From Bog-473 sp963787485 (lineage in GTDB: Bacteria > Actinomycetota > Acidimicrobiia > Acidimicrobiales > RAAP-2): a DNA stretch of 64,000 nt. The notes under the pieces are model-generated. The model did no database searches, had not been told where the DNA came from, and was given only the letters and a program-made list of their open reading frames with translations. Numbering within the stretch: the stretch's first letter is position 1; each line of letters starts with the position of its first letter. The stretch spans positions 124,001-188,000 of the forward strand of contig CAWBDF010000007.1 of NCBI GenBank assembly GCA_963787485.1, read 5' to 3'. This document shows positions 27,329 through 35,949 of this stretch, in pieces. The position numbers and the translations under genes are program-made.

Positions 27329-27471
27329 TCCTCGGGCGCCACCTGCAGACGCCGGTTCAAACGCCCGTGCAGGGCGGCACCATACGAGCCGAAAGCCGCC
27401 TGCACCCGAGCTGAGCGCGGAGCGACAGAGATGTCTGCACCCTCAGTTGGTCGGCCTCATGGCCTCCACGG

Positions 27472-27477
27472 CAGAAT
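27472..27477 (+). promoter_or_regulatory. Possible -10 element of aconitase gene
   Basis: CAGAAT lies six bases before the acnA ATG, the same hexamer and spacing seen on the opposite strand for the propeller-CHAP gene. No ribosome site is visible between it and the ATG. The first base departs from TAnnnT, so support is moderate. Confidence 0.3.
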
Positions 27478-27483
27478 GGGTCC

Positions 27484-30195
27484 ATGACTGAGGACTCCCC
27501 CATTTCATCGCACCCCGACACGTTCGGGGCACGGACGAACCTCGCCGTCGGCGACCGGTCCTACGAGATCTTCCACATCAAGGCGCCCGCCCTGACCGAT
27601 CCCCACGACGTCGACCGCCTGCCCTACTCCATCAAGGTCCTGCTCGAGAACTTGCTCCGACACGAGGACGGCGCCCACGTCACGGCGGACGACATCGTCG
27701 CCGTGGCGTCGTGGGGAGCGAATCCCCAGGGTCACGGACAAGGAGCGGGCGAAGCCGCCCACGAGATCGCCTTCACGCCCGAGCGAGTCCTCATGCAGGA
27801 CTTCACCGGGGTGCCTGCCGTGGTCGACCTGGCCGCCATGCGCGACGCCCTCGACCGCCTCGGGGGCACCGCCTCGCAGGTGAACCCCCTCGTCCCCGTC
27901 GAGCTGGTCATAGACCACTCGGTGATCATTGAGCGCTCGGGTGCCGCCTCGGCCTATGACGCCAACGTCTCCATCGAGTACGGGCGCAATCTGGAGCGCT
28001 ACACGCTCTTGCGCTGGGCCCAGGGTGCCTTCACCGACTTCAGCGTGGTGCCGCCCGGAACCGGTATCTGCCACCAGGTGAACCTCGAATACCTCTCTCG
28101 TCTCGTCTTCGCCAGCGAGGACGGGCGTGCGTTCTGCGACACCCTGGTGGGTACCGACTCGCACACCGTCATGGTGAACGGCCTGGGCGTCCTCGGATGG
28201 GGCGTGGGCGGGATCGAGGCCGAAGCCGCCATGCTGGGCCAGCCGCTGTCCATGTTGCTACCGCCCGTCGTCGGGCTCCGTCTTTCCGGCGAGACCAAGC
28301 CGGGTATCACCGCCACCGACGTCGTCTTGACGGTGACCGAGTTGCTCCGGGACCACGGTGTGGTGGGCGCCTTCGTCGAGTGCTACGGGCCCGGCGTGGC
28401 TGCCCTCCCACTCGAGACTCGGGCCACCATCGGCAACATGAGCCCCGAGTACGGCGCCACCTGCACCATGTTCCCCATCGACCAGGTCACCATCGACTAC
28501 CTGCGCTTCACGGGGCGGGACGAGACGCACCTGGCCCTCGTGGAGGCCTACGCGAAGACGCAGGGGCTCTGGCACGATCCCGATGCTCACGAGGCCGTCT
28601 ACTCCGAGCACGTCTCGCTCGACCTCGGGGACGTCGTGCCCTCGCTGGCCGGACCCGCTCGCCCGCAGGACCGGGTGGCGCTGTCGGCGGCACGGGACTC
28701 CTTCCGGGTCGCGCTCGACCGCACGCCCCGCGAGTCCACGGGCGAGCCCGCCGCGGCACCGCAGCACCTCATGACCGACGGCGACGTCGTGATCGCCGCC
28801 ATCACGAGCTGCACCAACACGTCCAACCCGCAGGTGCTCGTCGGGGCCGGCCTGCTGGCCAAGAAGGCGGTCGAGCGAGGTCTGAGGGCCCGACCCTGGG
28901 TCAAGACGTCGCTCGCTCCCGGATCGCGTGTCGTCACGGACTACCTCGAGCGGGCCGGCCTCACCGGGCCACTGGAGCAGCTCGGCTTCTTCCTCGTCGG
29001 GTACGGGTGCACCACCTGCATCGGCAACTCGGGACCACTGCTCGACGGCGTGTCCGACGCCGTACGGGACGGAGACCTCTCGGTGGCCGCCGTTCTCTCG
29101 GGCAACCGCAACTTCGAAGGCCGCATCCATCCCGACGTGCGCTTGAACTATCTGGCTTCACCTCCCCTCGTGGTCGCCTATGCGTTGGCCGGCACCATGG
29201 ACGTCGACCTCTCGACCGAGCCCATTGGCCACGATCCGGACGGAAACCCCGTCATGCTCGCCGACATCTGGCCCACGATGGACGAGGTCAGCGAGACCAT
29301 CCGCACCTCGCTCTCCTCGGACATGTTCCGGTCGCGCTACTCATCGGTGTTCGACGGCGACCAGTACTGGCGGCAGGTGCCTGTGGCGGAGGGACAGACC
29401 TACGCCTGGCAGGACAGCTCGACCTACGTCAAGAACCCGCCGTTCTTCGAGGGCATGGAGATGACGCCCGCTCCGGTGAGGGACATCGTCGACGCCAGGG
29501 TGTTGGCCCTCCTGGGCGACAGCGTGACCACCGATCACATCTCGCCGGCTGGCTCCATCGGGCCCGCCACGCCGGCAGGGCGCTACCTCACCGAGCGCGG
29601 CGTGGCCGGAGAGGACTTCAATTCTTACGGCGCCCGTCGCGGGAACCACGAGGTGATGATGCGAGGCACCTTCGCTAACGTCCGCCTGCGCAACCTCCTG
29701 GCTCCGGGTACCGAGGGTGGCGTCACGCTGCACCTCCCCGACGGGGCAGCGATGCCGATCTACGAGGCGGCCATGCGCTACGCCGCGGAGGGCGTACCCC
29801 TGGTCGTCCTGGCAGGACGCGAGTACGGCACCGGCAGCAGTCGTGACTGGGCCGCCAAGGGAACCGCCCTCCTCGGGGTTCGTGCCGTGATCGCCCAGTC
29901 ATTCGAGCGCATCCACCGATCGAACCTCATTGGAATGGGCGTCCTCCCCCTCCAGTTCTACAAGGGCGACTCCGCGGCATCACTCGGGTTGAGCGGACAC
30001 GAGTGCTTCTCGGTCAGCGGGCTCGAGGTTCTGAACGACCGCGACCTCCCGAAGGAGCTCACTGTGACCGCCACCACGGACGAGGGTTCCGTCACTGAGT
30101 TTCGAACGGTCGTTCGTATCGACACGCCGATGGAAGCCGAGTACTACCGACATGGAGGGATCCTCCAGTACGTGCTGCGGCAGATGGCGAGCTGA
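27484..30195 (+). CDS. acnA: Aconitate hydratase
   Basis: A 903-residue monomeric aconitase of the AcnA/IRP1 type, interconverting citrate and isocitrate in the TCA cycle. The [4Fe-4S] cysteines are C443 in ITSCTNTSNP and C509 and C512 in YGCTTCIGNSGPL. The swivelling C-terminal domain carries the GTGSSRDWAAKG active-site motif and QSFERIHRSNLIGMGVLPLQF (in two blocks). Length and domain order are normal. It is divergent from the propeller-CHAP gene and convergent with the PIG-L gene, so it is a single-gene unit. Confidence 0.96.
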   Translation: MTEDSPISSHPDTFGARTNLAVGDRSYEIFHIKAPALTDPHDVDRLPYSIKVLLENLLRHEDGAHVTADDIVAVASWGANPQGHGQGAGEAAHEIAFTPERVLMQDFTGVPAVVDLAAMRDALDRLGGTASQVNPLVPVELVIDHSVIIERSGAASAYDANVSIEYGRNLERYTLLRWAQGAFTDFSVVPPGTGICHQVNLEYLSRLVFASEDGRAFCDTLVGTDSHTVMVNGLGVLGWGVGGIEAEAAMLGQPLSMLLPPVVGLRLSGETKPGITATDVVLTVTELLRDHGVVGAFVECYGPGVAALPLETRATIGNMSPEYGATCTMFPIDQVTIDYLRFTGRDETHLALVEAYAKTQGLWHDPDAHEAVYSEHVSLDLGDVVPSLAGPARPQDRVALSAARDSFRVALDRTPRESTGEPAAAPQHLMTDGDVVIAAITSCTNTSNPQVLVGAGLLAKKAVERGLRARPWVKTSLAPGSRVVTDYLERAGLTGPLEQLGFFLVGYGCTTCIGNSGPLLDGVSDAVRDGDLSVAAVLSGNRNFEGRIHPDVRLNYLASPPLVVAYALAGTMDVDLSTEPIGHDPDGNPVMLADIWPTMDEVSETIRTSLSSDMFRSRYSSVFDGDQYWRQVPVAEGQTYAWQDSSTYVKNPPFFEGMEMTPAPVRDIVDARVLALLGDSVTTDHISPAGSIGPATPAGRYLTERGVAGEDFNSYGARRGNHEVMMRGTFANVRLRNLLAPGTEGGVTLHLPDGAAMPIYEAAMRYAAEGVPLVVLAGREYGTGSSRDWAAKGTALLGVRAVIAQSFERIHRSNLIGMGVLPLQFYKGDSAASLGLSGHECFSVSGLEVLNDRDLPKELTVTATTDEGSVTEFRTVVRIDTPMEAEYYRHGGILQYVLRQMAS

Positions 30196-30240
30196 ACCGG
30201 TCGCGCGGTCACCAGGAGGACCGAGCCGAGCCCATCGGTG

Positions 30241-30948
30241 TCAGGGGATACGCGACACCCGGAACAGCTCGGCCGCGGAGCCGGCCGGCAGACCCGCCAG
30301 CGCCGCCTGTTCCTGCGCCCTGGCGCGCACGAGTTCCGCCAGACCGGCGGGATCTTCGATCTGGCTCTTGTGACACATGAGCGCGGCGATCTTGCGCTCG
30401 AGGGTGTCCGTCGTCTCGACCGCGATGCCGGCGCGGTCCGCGCCCGGACCCATGATCCACAACTCGGGGACCGTCCAGGGCTCGAGCCCCTCGACATCCA
30501 AGAGTTCGGGATGCGCAAAAGGATTCCGGGCGTCGGGGTACACGGCGCAGACTGCGGCCTCGCCGGCGGCCAGGTGGTCCGGGTGGCTGGCGTACATGAA
30601 GTCCCAGTTGCGCTCGGGCGACTGCGTGAGCACCCGCTCAGGCTTGACCTGACGGATCACCCGGCTGATGTCACGTCGCAGGCTCGACGACGGTTGCACC
30701 ATCCCGTCGGGGTGCCCGAGAAAATGCACGTCGGCCACGCCCACGACAGCCGCGGCGGCGCGTTGCTCGTCTTGTCGGAGTGCGGCCATCTCGTTCCGGG
30801 TCACGGACCGGTCGTGGCCGCCGGCGTCGCCGTCGGTCACAATGCAGTAGCTGACGTCGACACCGGCCGACGTGAACGAGGCGACAGCTCCGGACGCTCC
30901 GAAGTCGACGTCGTCGGGGTGGGCGGTGACGACGAGCACTCGGCGCAC
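30241..30948 (-). CDS. PIG-L family deacetylase
   Basis: A 235-residue zinc-dependent N-acetylglucosaminyl deacetylase-fold protein. The zinc-binding AHPDD motif is at residues 9-13 and the second ligand block YASHPDHLAAGEA near 120. The family includes MshB (mycothiol synthesis) and Mca; this protein is shorter than typical MshB and the exact substrate cannot be assigned. GTG 30948 is the start. It follows the DEAD-box helicase by 47 bp on the same strand and may be co-transcribed. Confidence 0.85.
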   Translation of the reverse strand: MRRVLVVTAHPDDVDFGASGAVASFTSAGVDVSYCIVTDGDAGGHDRSVTRNEMAALRQDEQRAAAAVVGVADVHFLGHPDGMVQPSSSLRRDISRVIRQVKPERVLTQSPERNWDFMYASHPDHLAAGEAAVCAVYPDARNPFAHPELLDVEGLEPWTVPELWIMGPGADRAGIAVETTDTLERKIAALMCHKSQIEDPAGLAELVRARAQEQAALAGLPAGSAAELFRVSRIP

Positions 30949-30995
30949 CCCGTCTTCGGGAGACCAGCGGGCGGTGGGCGCACCCCGGGACTGGC

Positions 30996-32282
30996 TCAGA
31001 GGACGCTCTCCTCGGCCTGGGGCGTCCAGGCCGCCAGGTCGGCCAGCCGGGGATCATTGGAGAACATTTCGACGATGGGGATGCGGAGACCGAGCCGGCG
31101 CTGAATGACCTCCATCTCCACCACCTGGTTCCACAGGGCCAGGCTCACGACCACGCCCGCCTTACCGGCACGGGCCGTTCGACCGGAGCGGTGAAGGTAC
31201 GCCTTGTGATCCTCAGGGGGGTCGTAGTGGATCACCCCGTCCACGCTGTCGATGTGCAGGCCTCGAGCCGCCACGTCGGTGGCCACGAGGACCGACAGCT
31301 TTCCGTTCGAGAAGTCGGCCAGGGCCCGCTCCCGATTGGCCTGGCGGAGGTCACCGTGGATCGGCGCCGCCTTGACGCCCTCCTCGGCCAGGTGCTCGAC
31401 CAAGCGGTCAGCCCCCCGCTTGGTCCGGACGAACAGAAGGGACTTCTCCTGGCTGCGGCAGATGGCGGCCGTGACGCGGACCTTGTCCATCTGGTGCACC
31501 TGGAGGAAACGATGCTCCATCAGGGAGACCGTCTGCGTCGCCGAAGCCACCTCGTGGAAGACGGGGTCGGACAGGTAGCGGGTGACCAGGCGGTCGACGG
31601 CTCCGTCAAGGGTGGCGGAGAACAGCAGCGTCTGGTGCGGTTGCTCGAGCCGCCGCAGCACCCACTCGACCTGGGGCATGAAGCCCATGTCGGCCATGCG
31701 GTCCGCCTCGTCGAGGACCAGCGTCTCGAGGCGGTCGACCGCCACCTCCCCCCGGTCGCCCACGTCAATGAAGCGGCCGGGCGTGGCGATCACGATGTCG
31801 ACACCCTTACGGAGCTTGGACACCTGGCGCTCGATGTCGGCACCGCCGTAGACGGCGACGGCACGCAGGCCGAGAGTCCGGGCGAGAGGCGCCAGCACGT
31901 CGTGCACCTGTACGGCCAACTCCCGGGTCGGCAACAGGACCAGACCCAACGGCCGAGCCGGGCGTGATGCCACCGTGGTGTCTCCCGCGTCACGCGACGC
32001 CTTGACCCGCTGCAACATCGGCACCCCGAAGGCCAGGGTCTTCCCAGAACCCGTCTTCGCCTTGCCGCAGACGTCCCTGCCGGCCAGTGCGTCGGCAATG
32101 GTGAGGGCCTGAATCGGGAAGGCGACGACGATGCCTTCGTTGGCCAGTGCCTTCGTCAGTTCGGTGGAGACACCGAGCGACTCGAAGGTTCGCGAGGTCT
32201 CGTAGGTATCACCGCCGGGGACATCGCGGACCCCGTCTGTGACGGTGCCGGGCTCGCTGCCGGCCAGGGCTTCAACGGTCAT
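30996..32282 (-). CDS. DEAD-box ATP-dependent RNA helicase
   Basis: A 428-residue superfamily 2 RNA helicase. Motifs appear in order: Q-motif (FESLGVSTELTKAL ... FPIQALT), motif I AKTGSGKT, Ia PTRELA, Ib TPGR, II LDEADRM, III SAT, IV LLFVRTKRGAD, V ATDVAARGLHID and VI HRSGRTARAG. It lacks a long C-terminal extension, so it resembles RhlE-type actinobacterial helicases used in mRNA decay, ribosome assembly or cold response. AGAGGGAAG precedes the ATG. Confidence 0.93.
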   Translation of the reverse strand: MTVEALAGSEPGTVTDGVRDVPGGDTYETSRTFESLGVSTELTKALANEGIVVAFPIQALTIADALAGRDVCGKAKTGSGKTLAFGVPMLQRVKASRDAGDTTVASRPARPLGLVLLPTRELAVQVHDVLAPLARTLGLRAVAVYGGADIERQVSKLRKGVDIVIATPGRFIDVGDRGEVAVDRLETLVLDEADRMADMGFMPQVEWVLRRLEQPHQTLLFSATLDGAVDRLVTRYLSDPVFHEVASATQTVSLMEHRFLQVHQMDKVRVTAAICRSQEKSLLFVRTKRGADRLVEHLAEEGVKAAPIHGDLRQANRERALADFSNGKLSVLVATDVAARGLHIDSVDGVIHYDPPEDHKAYLHRSGRTARAGKAGVVVSLALWNQVVEMEVIQRRLGLRIPIVEMFSNDPRLADLAAWTPQAEESVL

Positions 32283-32511
32283 CTTCCCTCTCTGCGTTCG
32301 ACAGCCAGTGGTCCGGCGGGGCCGTGCGCCACTAAGGGGAATGAAGGTCGGCCCCGACTCGCCAACCTCATGCCGGCGGTCGTGCTCCTATTGTACCAGC
32401 CCAGACGGGATCCCCTGCGGAACCTCTGTGCAAGAGTGACGGTTCCGAGGGCCTCGTCGGACCGGTGAGACAACGAAACAAGACGGAAACCACACGCAAG
32501 GAGAGGTGATC

Positions 32512-32979
32512 ATGGCCAAACTCGAGGCGGGCGCGACAGCTCCCGCGTTTACGCTGCCCGACCAGGATGGGAAGCCGGTGAAGCTCTCGGACTTCAAGGG
32601 TCGCCGAGTGATCGTGTACTTCTACCCCGCCGACGACACGCCCGGTTGCACGAAAGAGGCCTGCCAGTTCAACGACAACCTGCGTGCCTTCGACAAGGCC
32701 GACGTCGCCGTGCTCGGAATCTCTCCCGACAGTGCCGAGAAGCACGTGAAGTTCCGCACCAAGTACCGGCTCAAGTTCCCGCTGTTGACCGACGCCGACA
32801 AGAAGGTCATGGAGAAGTACGGCGCGTGGGGCGAGAAGACGATGTACGGGAAGAAGACGGTAGGCACCATCCGCTCGACCTTCCTGGTCGGGCCCAACGG
32901 CAAAGTCCAACGCGCCTGGTACAACGTCAGGGCCGACGGCCACGCCGCCAAGGTGCTCGAGGAGATCGCCGAGAGCTGA
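32512..32979 (+). CDS. bcp: Thioredoxin-dependent peroxiredoxin, Bcp family
   Basis: A 155-residue atypical peroxiredoxin that reduces hydroperoxides with thioredoxin. The peroxidatic cysteine C46 lies in DDTPGCTKEAC, with the resolving cysteine C51 five residues later as in Bcp/PrxQ. The FxLPDQDGKPVKLSDFKGR start is also typical. ATG 32512 is chosen over GTG 32506 because AAGGAG lies about eight bases upstream. The 229 bp before it (32283-32511) contain no gene. Confidence 0.94.
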   Translation: MAKLEAGATAPAFTLPDQDGKPVKLSDFKGRRVIVYFYPADDTPGCTKEACQFNDNLRAFDKADVAVLGISPDSAEKHVKFRTKYRLKFPLLTDADKKVMEKYGAWGEKTMYGKKTVGTIRSTFLVGPNGKVQRAWYNVRADGHAAKVLEEIAES

Positions 32980-33024
32980 GGAGACGGAGGCGACGGTCGG
33001 CCGAGCATCCGGTCGGCAAATCAC

Positions 33025-33729
33025 ATGGGAACGGGCATCAGCGAAATCCTCACCTTCGCCGTCGGCGTCGCCATCAGCCCGGTGCCGATCATTGCGGTGA
33101 TCCTCATGGTGTTCTCACCTCGAGCGAGGATCAACGCTCCCATGTTCGTGCTGGGCTGGGTACTCGCTCTGAGCGCGGTCTGCACGGTGGTCTACGTGCT
33201 CGCCCACGACGGTGACGTGACGACCAACCACGGAGCCAACAATGCGGCGTCGTGGGGGAAGATCGTCCTCGGCGTAGTACTGCTGTTGTTGGCCAGACGC
33301 CGGCGGCGTGGACGATCTGGGCCGGACCAGGAGCCCGAGACGCCCCGTTGGCTCTCCACCGTGGAGTCCATCTCGCCGCCTAAGGCCTTCGGTCTGGCCG
33401 TGCTCCTGGCTGGCGTGAATCCCAAGAACCTGGCGGTCAGCTCTGGTGCGCGGGACACCAGTACGTGGTTCGACCTCCCACAGCAGCGTGAAGGAGCTGT
33501 ACGCCGTCCTTCGGGCATCGGCCGTCACGATGGCGCTCCTCCATCAGGTCGCCGGTGTGCGATCCGCCGCGGCGGGCAAGCTGGCGCAATGTGCCACGCA
33601 CCGTTCGGTGCAACGTCCGCACCTCGTCCTCGGTCAGGGGCCCTCGCCGGGTCGGAGACAGCGCAGCTCGCCAGAGGATCTCGTCCGCCAACAGGTTGCC
33701 GATGCCGGCCAGCCGTTCCTGGTCCATGA
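33025..33729 (+). pseudogene. GAP/Sap-family membrane protein, 3' half lost
   Basis: The first 137 residues (MGTGISEILTFAVGVAISPV, then IIAVILMVFSPRA, then PPKAFGLAVLLAGVNPKNLAV) match the GAP / sulfolipid-1-addressing protein family, multi-helix membrane proteins of about 220 residues. Straight after VNPKNLAV, where further helices should follow, the sequence becomes the antisense of the neighbouring nei-like gene, whose stop codon lies at 33437. The open frame then runs meaninglessly to 33729. The break is abrupt and no downstream GAP sequence is found in any frame, so this is a deletion or joining event, not a frameshift. Confidence 0.65.
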
Positions 33730-34231
33730 GCCGGGCCTTGAGCGGCGGCCCGGATCCTCGACCGCCGACCACCGCCACGGCCTGACGGACCTCTCGTAGG
33801 GACACGCTCAGAGCATCGGGCCCGAGGGCCGCCACGTCCGGTGAGAGCTCGAGCGAACCGAAGCGGCGGGGATCGTGCACGAGCAGTGCACTGCCGTCGG
33901 AGAAACCGACGCCTGCCCTCACCCACTTCTGGTCGAACACGCCTGGCCCGTAACGGAGTCGGTCCAGGGCCTGGTGCCCATCGAGCGCCAGGCCACCGGT
34001 CATGCCGAAGCGCACGCCCAGGGTCGTCTCTCCGTCTGTGTCGAGCAGGAGCAGCTTGCCCCGCCGGCGCGCCGCGGTGAATCGGCGATCCACGATCGCC
34101 GACGTGAGCGCTCTGCCGGTCGTACCCCTCCGGCCGTAGCGGTCGTCCACCATCCAGGCTCGGATGATGAATCGGCCGAGGGCCCGCTCAGCGAAAGTGC
34201 GGTATAGCTCGACCTCGAGGATCTCGGGCAT
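33437..34231 (-). CDS. Fpg/Nei family DNA glycosylase
   Basis: A 264-residue base-excision repair enzyme that removes oxidised bases and nicks the strand. ATG 34231 gives the required N-terminal Pro-Glu (MPEILEVELYRT), whose proline is the Schiff-base nucleophile. The H2TH segment includes DQERLAGIGNLLADEILWRA. The C-terminal zinc finger is unusual: CPKD in place of CxxC and CPAHQS at the end in place of CxxC, so the four ligands would be Cys, Asp, Cys, His. TACCGT lies six bases before the ATG (leaderless promoter). It is divergent from the FrhB gene. Confidence 0.85.
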   Translation of the reverse strand: MPEILEVELYRTFAERALGRFIIRAWMVDDRYGRRGTTGRALTSAIVDRRFTAARRRGKLLLLDTDGETTLGVRFGMTGGLALDGHQALDRLRYGPGVFDQKWVRAGVGFSDGSALLVHDPRRFGSLELSPDVAALGPDALSVSLREVRQAVAVVGGRGSGPPLKARLMDQERLAGIGNLLADEILWRAALSPTRRGPLTEDEVRTLHRTVRGTLRQLARRGGSHTGDLMEERHRDGRCPKDGVQLLHAAVGGRTTYWCPAHQS

Positions 34232-34237
34232 GCAGGC

Positions 34238-34243
34238 ACGGTA
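34238..34243 (-). promoter_or_regulatory. -10 element of nei-like gene
   Basis: TACCGT on the minus strand, followed by six bases and ATG 34231, with no Shine-Dalgarno sequence; fits a leaderless TAnnnT promoter. Confidence 0.45.
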
Positions 34244-34268
34244 ACGGGACGTCTCCCGCTGAGCCGAA

Positions 34269-34274
34269 TATGGT
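34269..34274 (+). promoter_or_regulatory. -10 element of FrhB-like gene
   Basis: TATGGT, then seven bases and ATG 34282. It supports 34282 as start rather than the ATG at 34270, which lies inside this hexamer. Confidence 0.45.
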
Positions 34275-34281
34275 GGGTCCA

Positions 34282-35409
34282 ATGCCTCCCGAGAAGCCGC
34301 AATGGGCCGAACTGTTCACCGAGGTCGTGACCTCCGGACTCTGCACCGGGTGCTCCGCGTGCGTCATCGCGTGCCCGTACGACGTTTTGGGCTACGACGA
34401 CGCCGATGGCGTCTACAGGCCCTTCCACGTCGAGGCCGACGGCGGGCCCGACAACTGCACCCACGGCCAGAAGGGCTGCACCCTGTGCACCAGGGCATGT
34501 CCGCGGTTCAGGACCTGGGAGCCCGAGATCGAGACCTACCTCTTCGGCCGGCCCCGGACCGACGACGAGGTCTCGGGAATCGCACGCCGGACCGTGCTCG
34601 CCCGGGCCACCGCCGTCGACGTCCAGGCCGTTGGCCAGGACGGCGGGTTCGTCTCCGCGTTGCTGATCTGGGCGTTCGATCACGACCTCATCGACGCCGC
34701 GCTCGTCTCAGCACTCGAGGGGGACGGGTCGACCTGGAAAGCCATTCCCCAGGTGGCCTGGAACCGGAACGACGTGCTGGATACGGCGGGGTCCCGCTAT
34801 ACGTATTCGGCCAACCCGCTGGCCTACCCAACGGCCATCTCCCAGGGCGCCGAGCGCGTGGCCTTGGTGGGCATGGGGTGCCAAGCATCGGCGCCCCCCG
34901 TGATGCAGGCTCGCAAGGCAGGAAAGATTGCGCGGCGCTTCGCCCTTTCGATTGGCCTCCTGTGCTCGAAGACTTTCGACGACGCCATCTTCCCCGAGCT
35001 CTTCGAGGCAAAGTACGGCCTCGCCCGCGCCGACATCGTGAAAATGAACATCAAAGGCGTCTTCCAGGTCTGGATGAGAGATGGCACGTACCACGAGGTG
35101 CCACTCAAGGAAGCGCACGCGTGGACCCGTGAGGGCTGCACCAACTGCCCAGACTTCGCCGCCGAGCACGCCGACATCTCCACCGGTGGCATCGGTGCCT
35201 TCGGCGATTGGACGCTCACCCTCGTGCGCACGGAGAAGGGTGAGGAGATCTTCAACGACATGGAGGCGGCCGGCGTGATTGAGACGCGGCCCATCGAGGA
35301 CGACCCGGGTGCCGTGACGCTCCTACACAAGCTCAGCCGCGTCAGCCGACGGCGCTGGCCGGCGACTGCGGTGCCGATGCCCGGACGTCTGCCTGCGTCG
35401 TCGCCCTGA
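34282..35409 (+). CDS. Coenzyme F420 hydrogenase/dehydrogenase beta subunit family protein (FrhB-like)
   Basis: A 375-residue iron-sulfur flavoprotein. Two [4Fe-4S] clusters are predicted from C21-C24-C27-C31 (CTGCSACVIACP) and C59-C66-C69-C73 (CTLCTRACP at its end). The FrhB N- and C-terminal domains follow, with QDGGFVSALLIWAFDH, the VALVGMGCQAS motif and a CTNCPDFAAEHADIS block that may hold further Fe-S ligands. Such proteins move electrons between F420H2 (or ferredoxin) and a substrate. It stands at the head of a short plus-strand unit with a PaaI thioesterase 10 bp downstream; partner unknown. Confidence 0.88.
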   Translation: MPPEKPQWAELFTEVVTSGLCTGCSACVIACPYDVLGYDDADGVYRPFHVEADGGPDNCTHGQKGCTLCTRACPRFRTWEPEIETYLFGRPRTDDEVSGIARRTVLARATAVDVQAVGQDGGFVSALLIWAFDHDLIDAALVSALEGDGSTWKAIPQVAWNRNDVLDTAGSRYTYSANPLAYPTAISQGAERVALVGMGCQASAPPVMQARKAGKIARRFALSIGLLCSKTFDDAIFPELFEAKYGLARADIVKMNIKGVFQVWMRDGTYHEVPLKEAHAWTREGCTNCPDFAAEHADISTGGIGAFGDWTLTLVRTEKGEEIFNDMEAAGVIETRPIEDDPGAVTLLHKLSRVSRRRWPATAVPMPGRLPASSP

Positions 35410-35418
35410 CCAAAGCCG

Positions 35419-35811
35419 GTGCCGGGACCACAGGGCGATGCGTTCGCAGAACTTCTGGGGATTGAGGTCACCCAACTGGGGTCAGGCGACGTTGCTGCCG
35501 TCCTCTCGACCGGCCCGCAGCACGGCAACCCGCACGGAACCGTGCACGGAGCCGTGTTCTACGCCGTGGCCGGAGCGGCGATCGCTGCCGCCGCGAACGA
35601 CGAGAGCCGTTCTGGCCTCATTTCTTCGGTGCTGATGGAGTATCTCCGGCCTGCGGCTCCCGGGGACCAACTCGTCGCTCTGGTCCACCGCGAGGTGTCG
35701 ACGGATCGAGAGGACATCTTCACCGGGACGATCCGCCTCGGACCCGCTCTCGACGGCGCGGTGCTGGCCTGGGTCCGAGCTCGCGGAAGTCGACGCCCCC
35801 GAGCCGGCTGA
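35419..35811 (+). CDS. PaaI family thioesterase (hotdog fold)
   Basis: A 130-residue hotdog thioesterase. The PaaI-type core is NPHGTVHGAVFYAVAGAA (residues about 37-54), with the HGG-like turn written as HGA, and RPAAPGDQLVALVHREVS later. It would hydrolyse acyl- or aryl-CoA. The start is a GTG at 35419, ten bases after the FrhB-like stop, without a strong ribosome site. The last 15 residues are arginine-rich. Function beyond thioester hydrolysis is unknown. Confidence 0.75.
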   Translation: MPGPQGDAFAELLGIEVTQLGSGDVAAVLSTGPQHGNPHGTVHGAVFYAVAGAAIAAAANDESRSGLISSVLMEYLRPAAPGDQLVALVHREVSTDREDIFTGTIRLGPALDGAVLAWVRARGSRRPRAG

Positions 35812-35853
35812 ACGCCGGCCGCCTCGCGTTCGAAGCGCAGAGAGGTAACCCCC

Positions 35854-35942
35854 GTATACGACCCCCCCGTATACGACCCCCCCGTATACGACCCCCCCGT
35901 ATACGACCCCCCCGTATACGACCCCCCCGTATACGACCCCCC
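35854..35942. repeat. Six-copy 15-bp tandem repeat (minisatellite)
   Basis: GTATACGACCCCCCC is repeated at 35854, 35869, 35884, 35899, 35914 and 35929 with identical sequence; the last copy has one C fewer. Each unit contains the palindrome GTATAC and a C7 run. It sits between the PaaI gene and an AraC-type pseudogene. Because the period is a multiple of three, open frames cross it (for example repeats of SYTGG on the minus strand), but none resembles a real protein. Confidence 0.95.
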
Positions 35943-35949
35943 GACGTAT

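Noticed and set aside
33437..33729. The GAP-family frame continuing to 33729 as a genuine C-terminal extension
   Set aside because: This part is the antisense of the Fpg/Nei gene and has arginine/proline-rich shadow composition without membrane helices.
35854..35942. The regular repeats as a CRISPR array
   Set aside because: The units are contiguous 15-bp copies with no spacers, and no cas gene is near.
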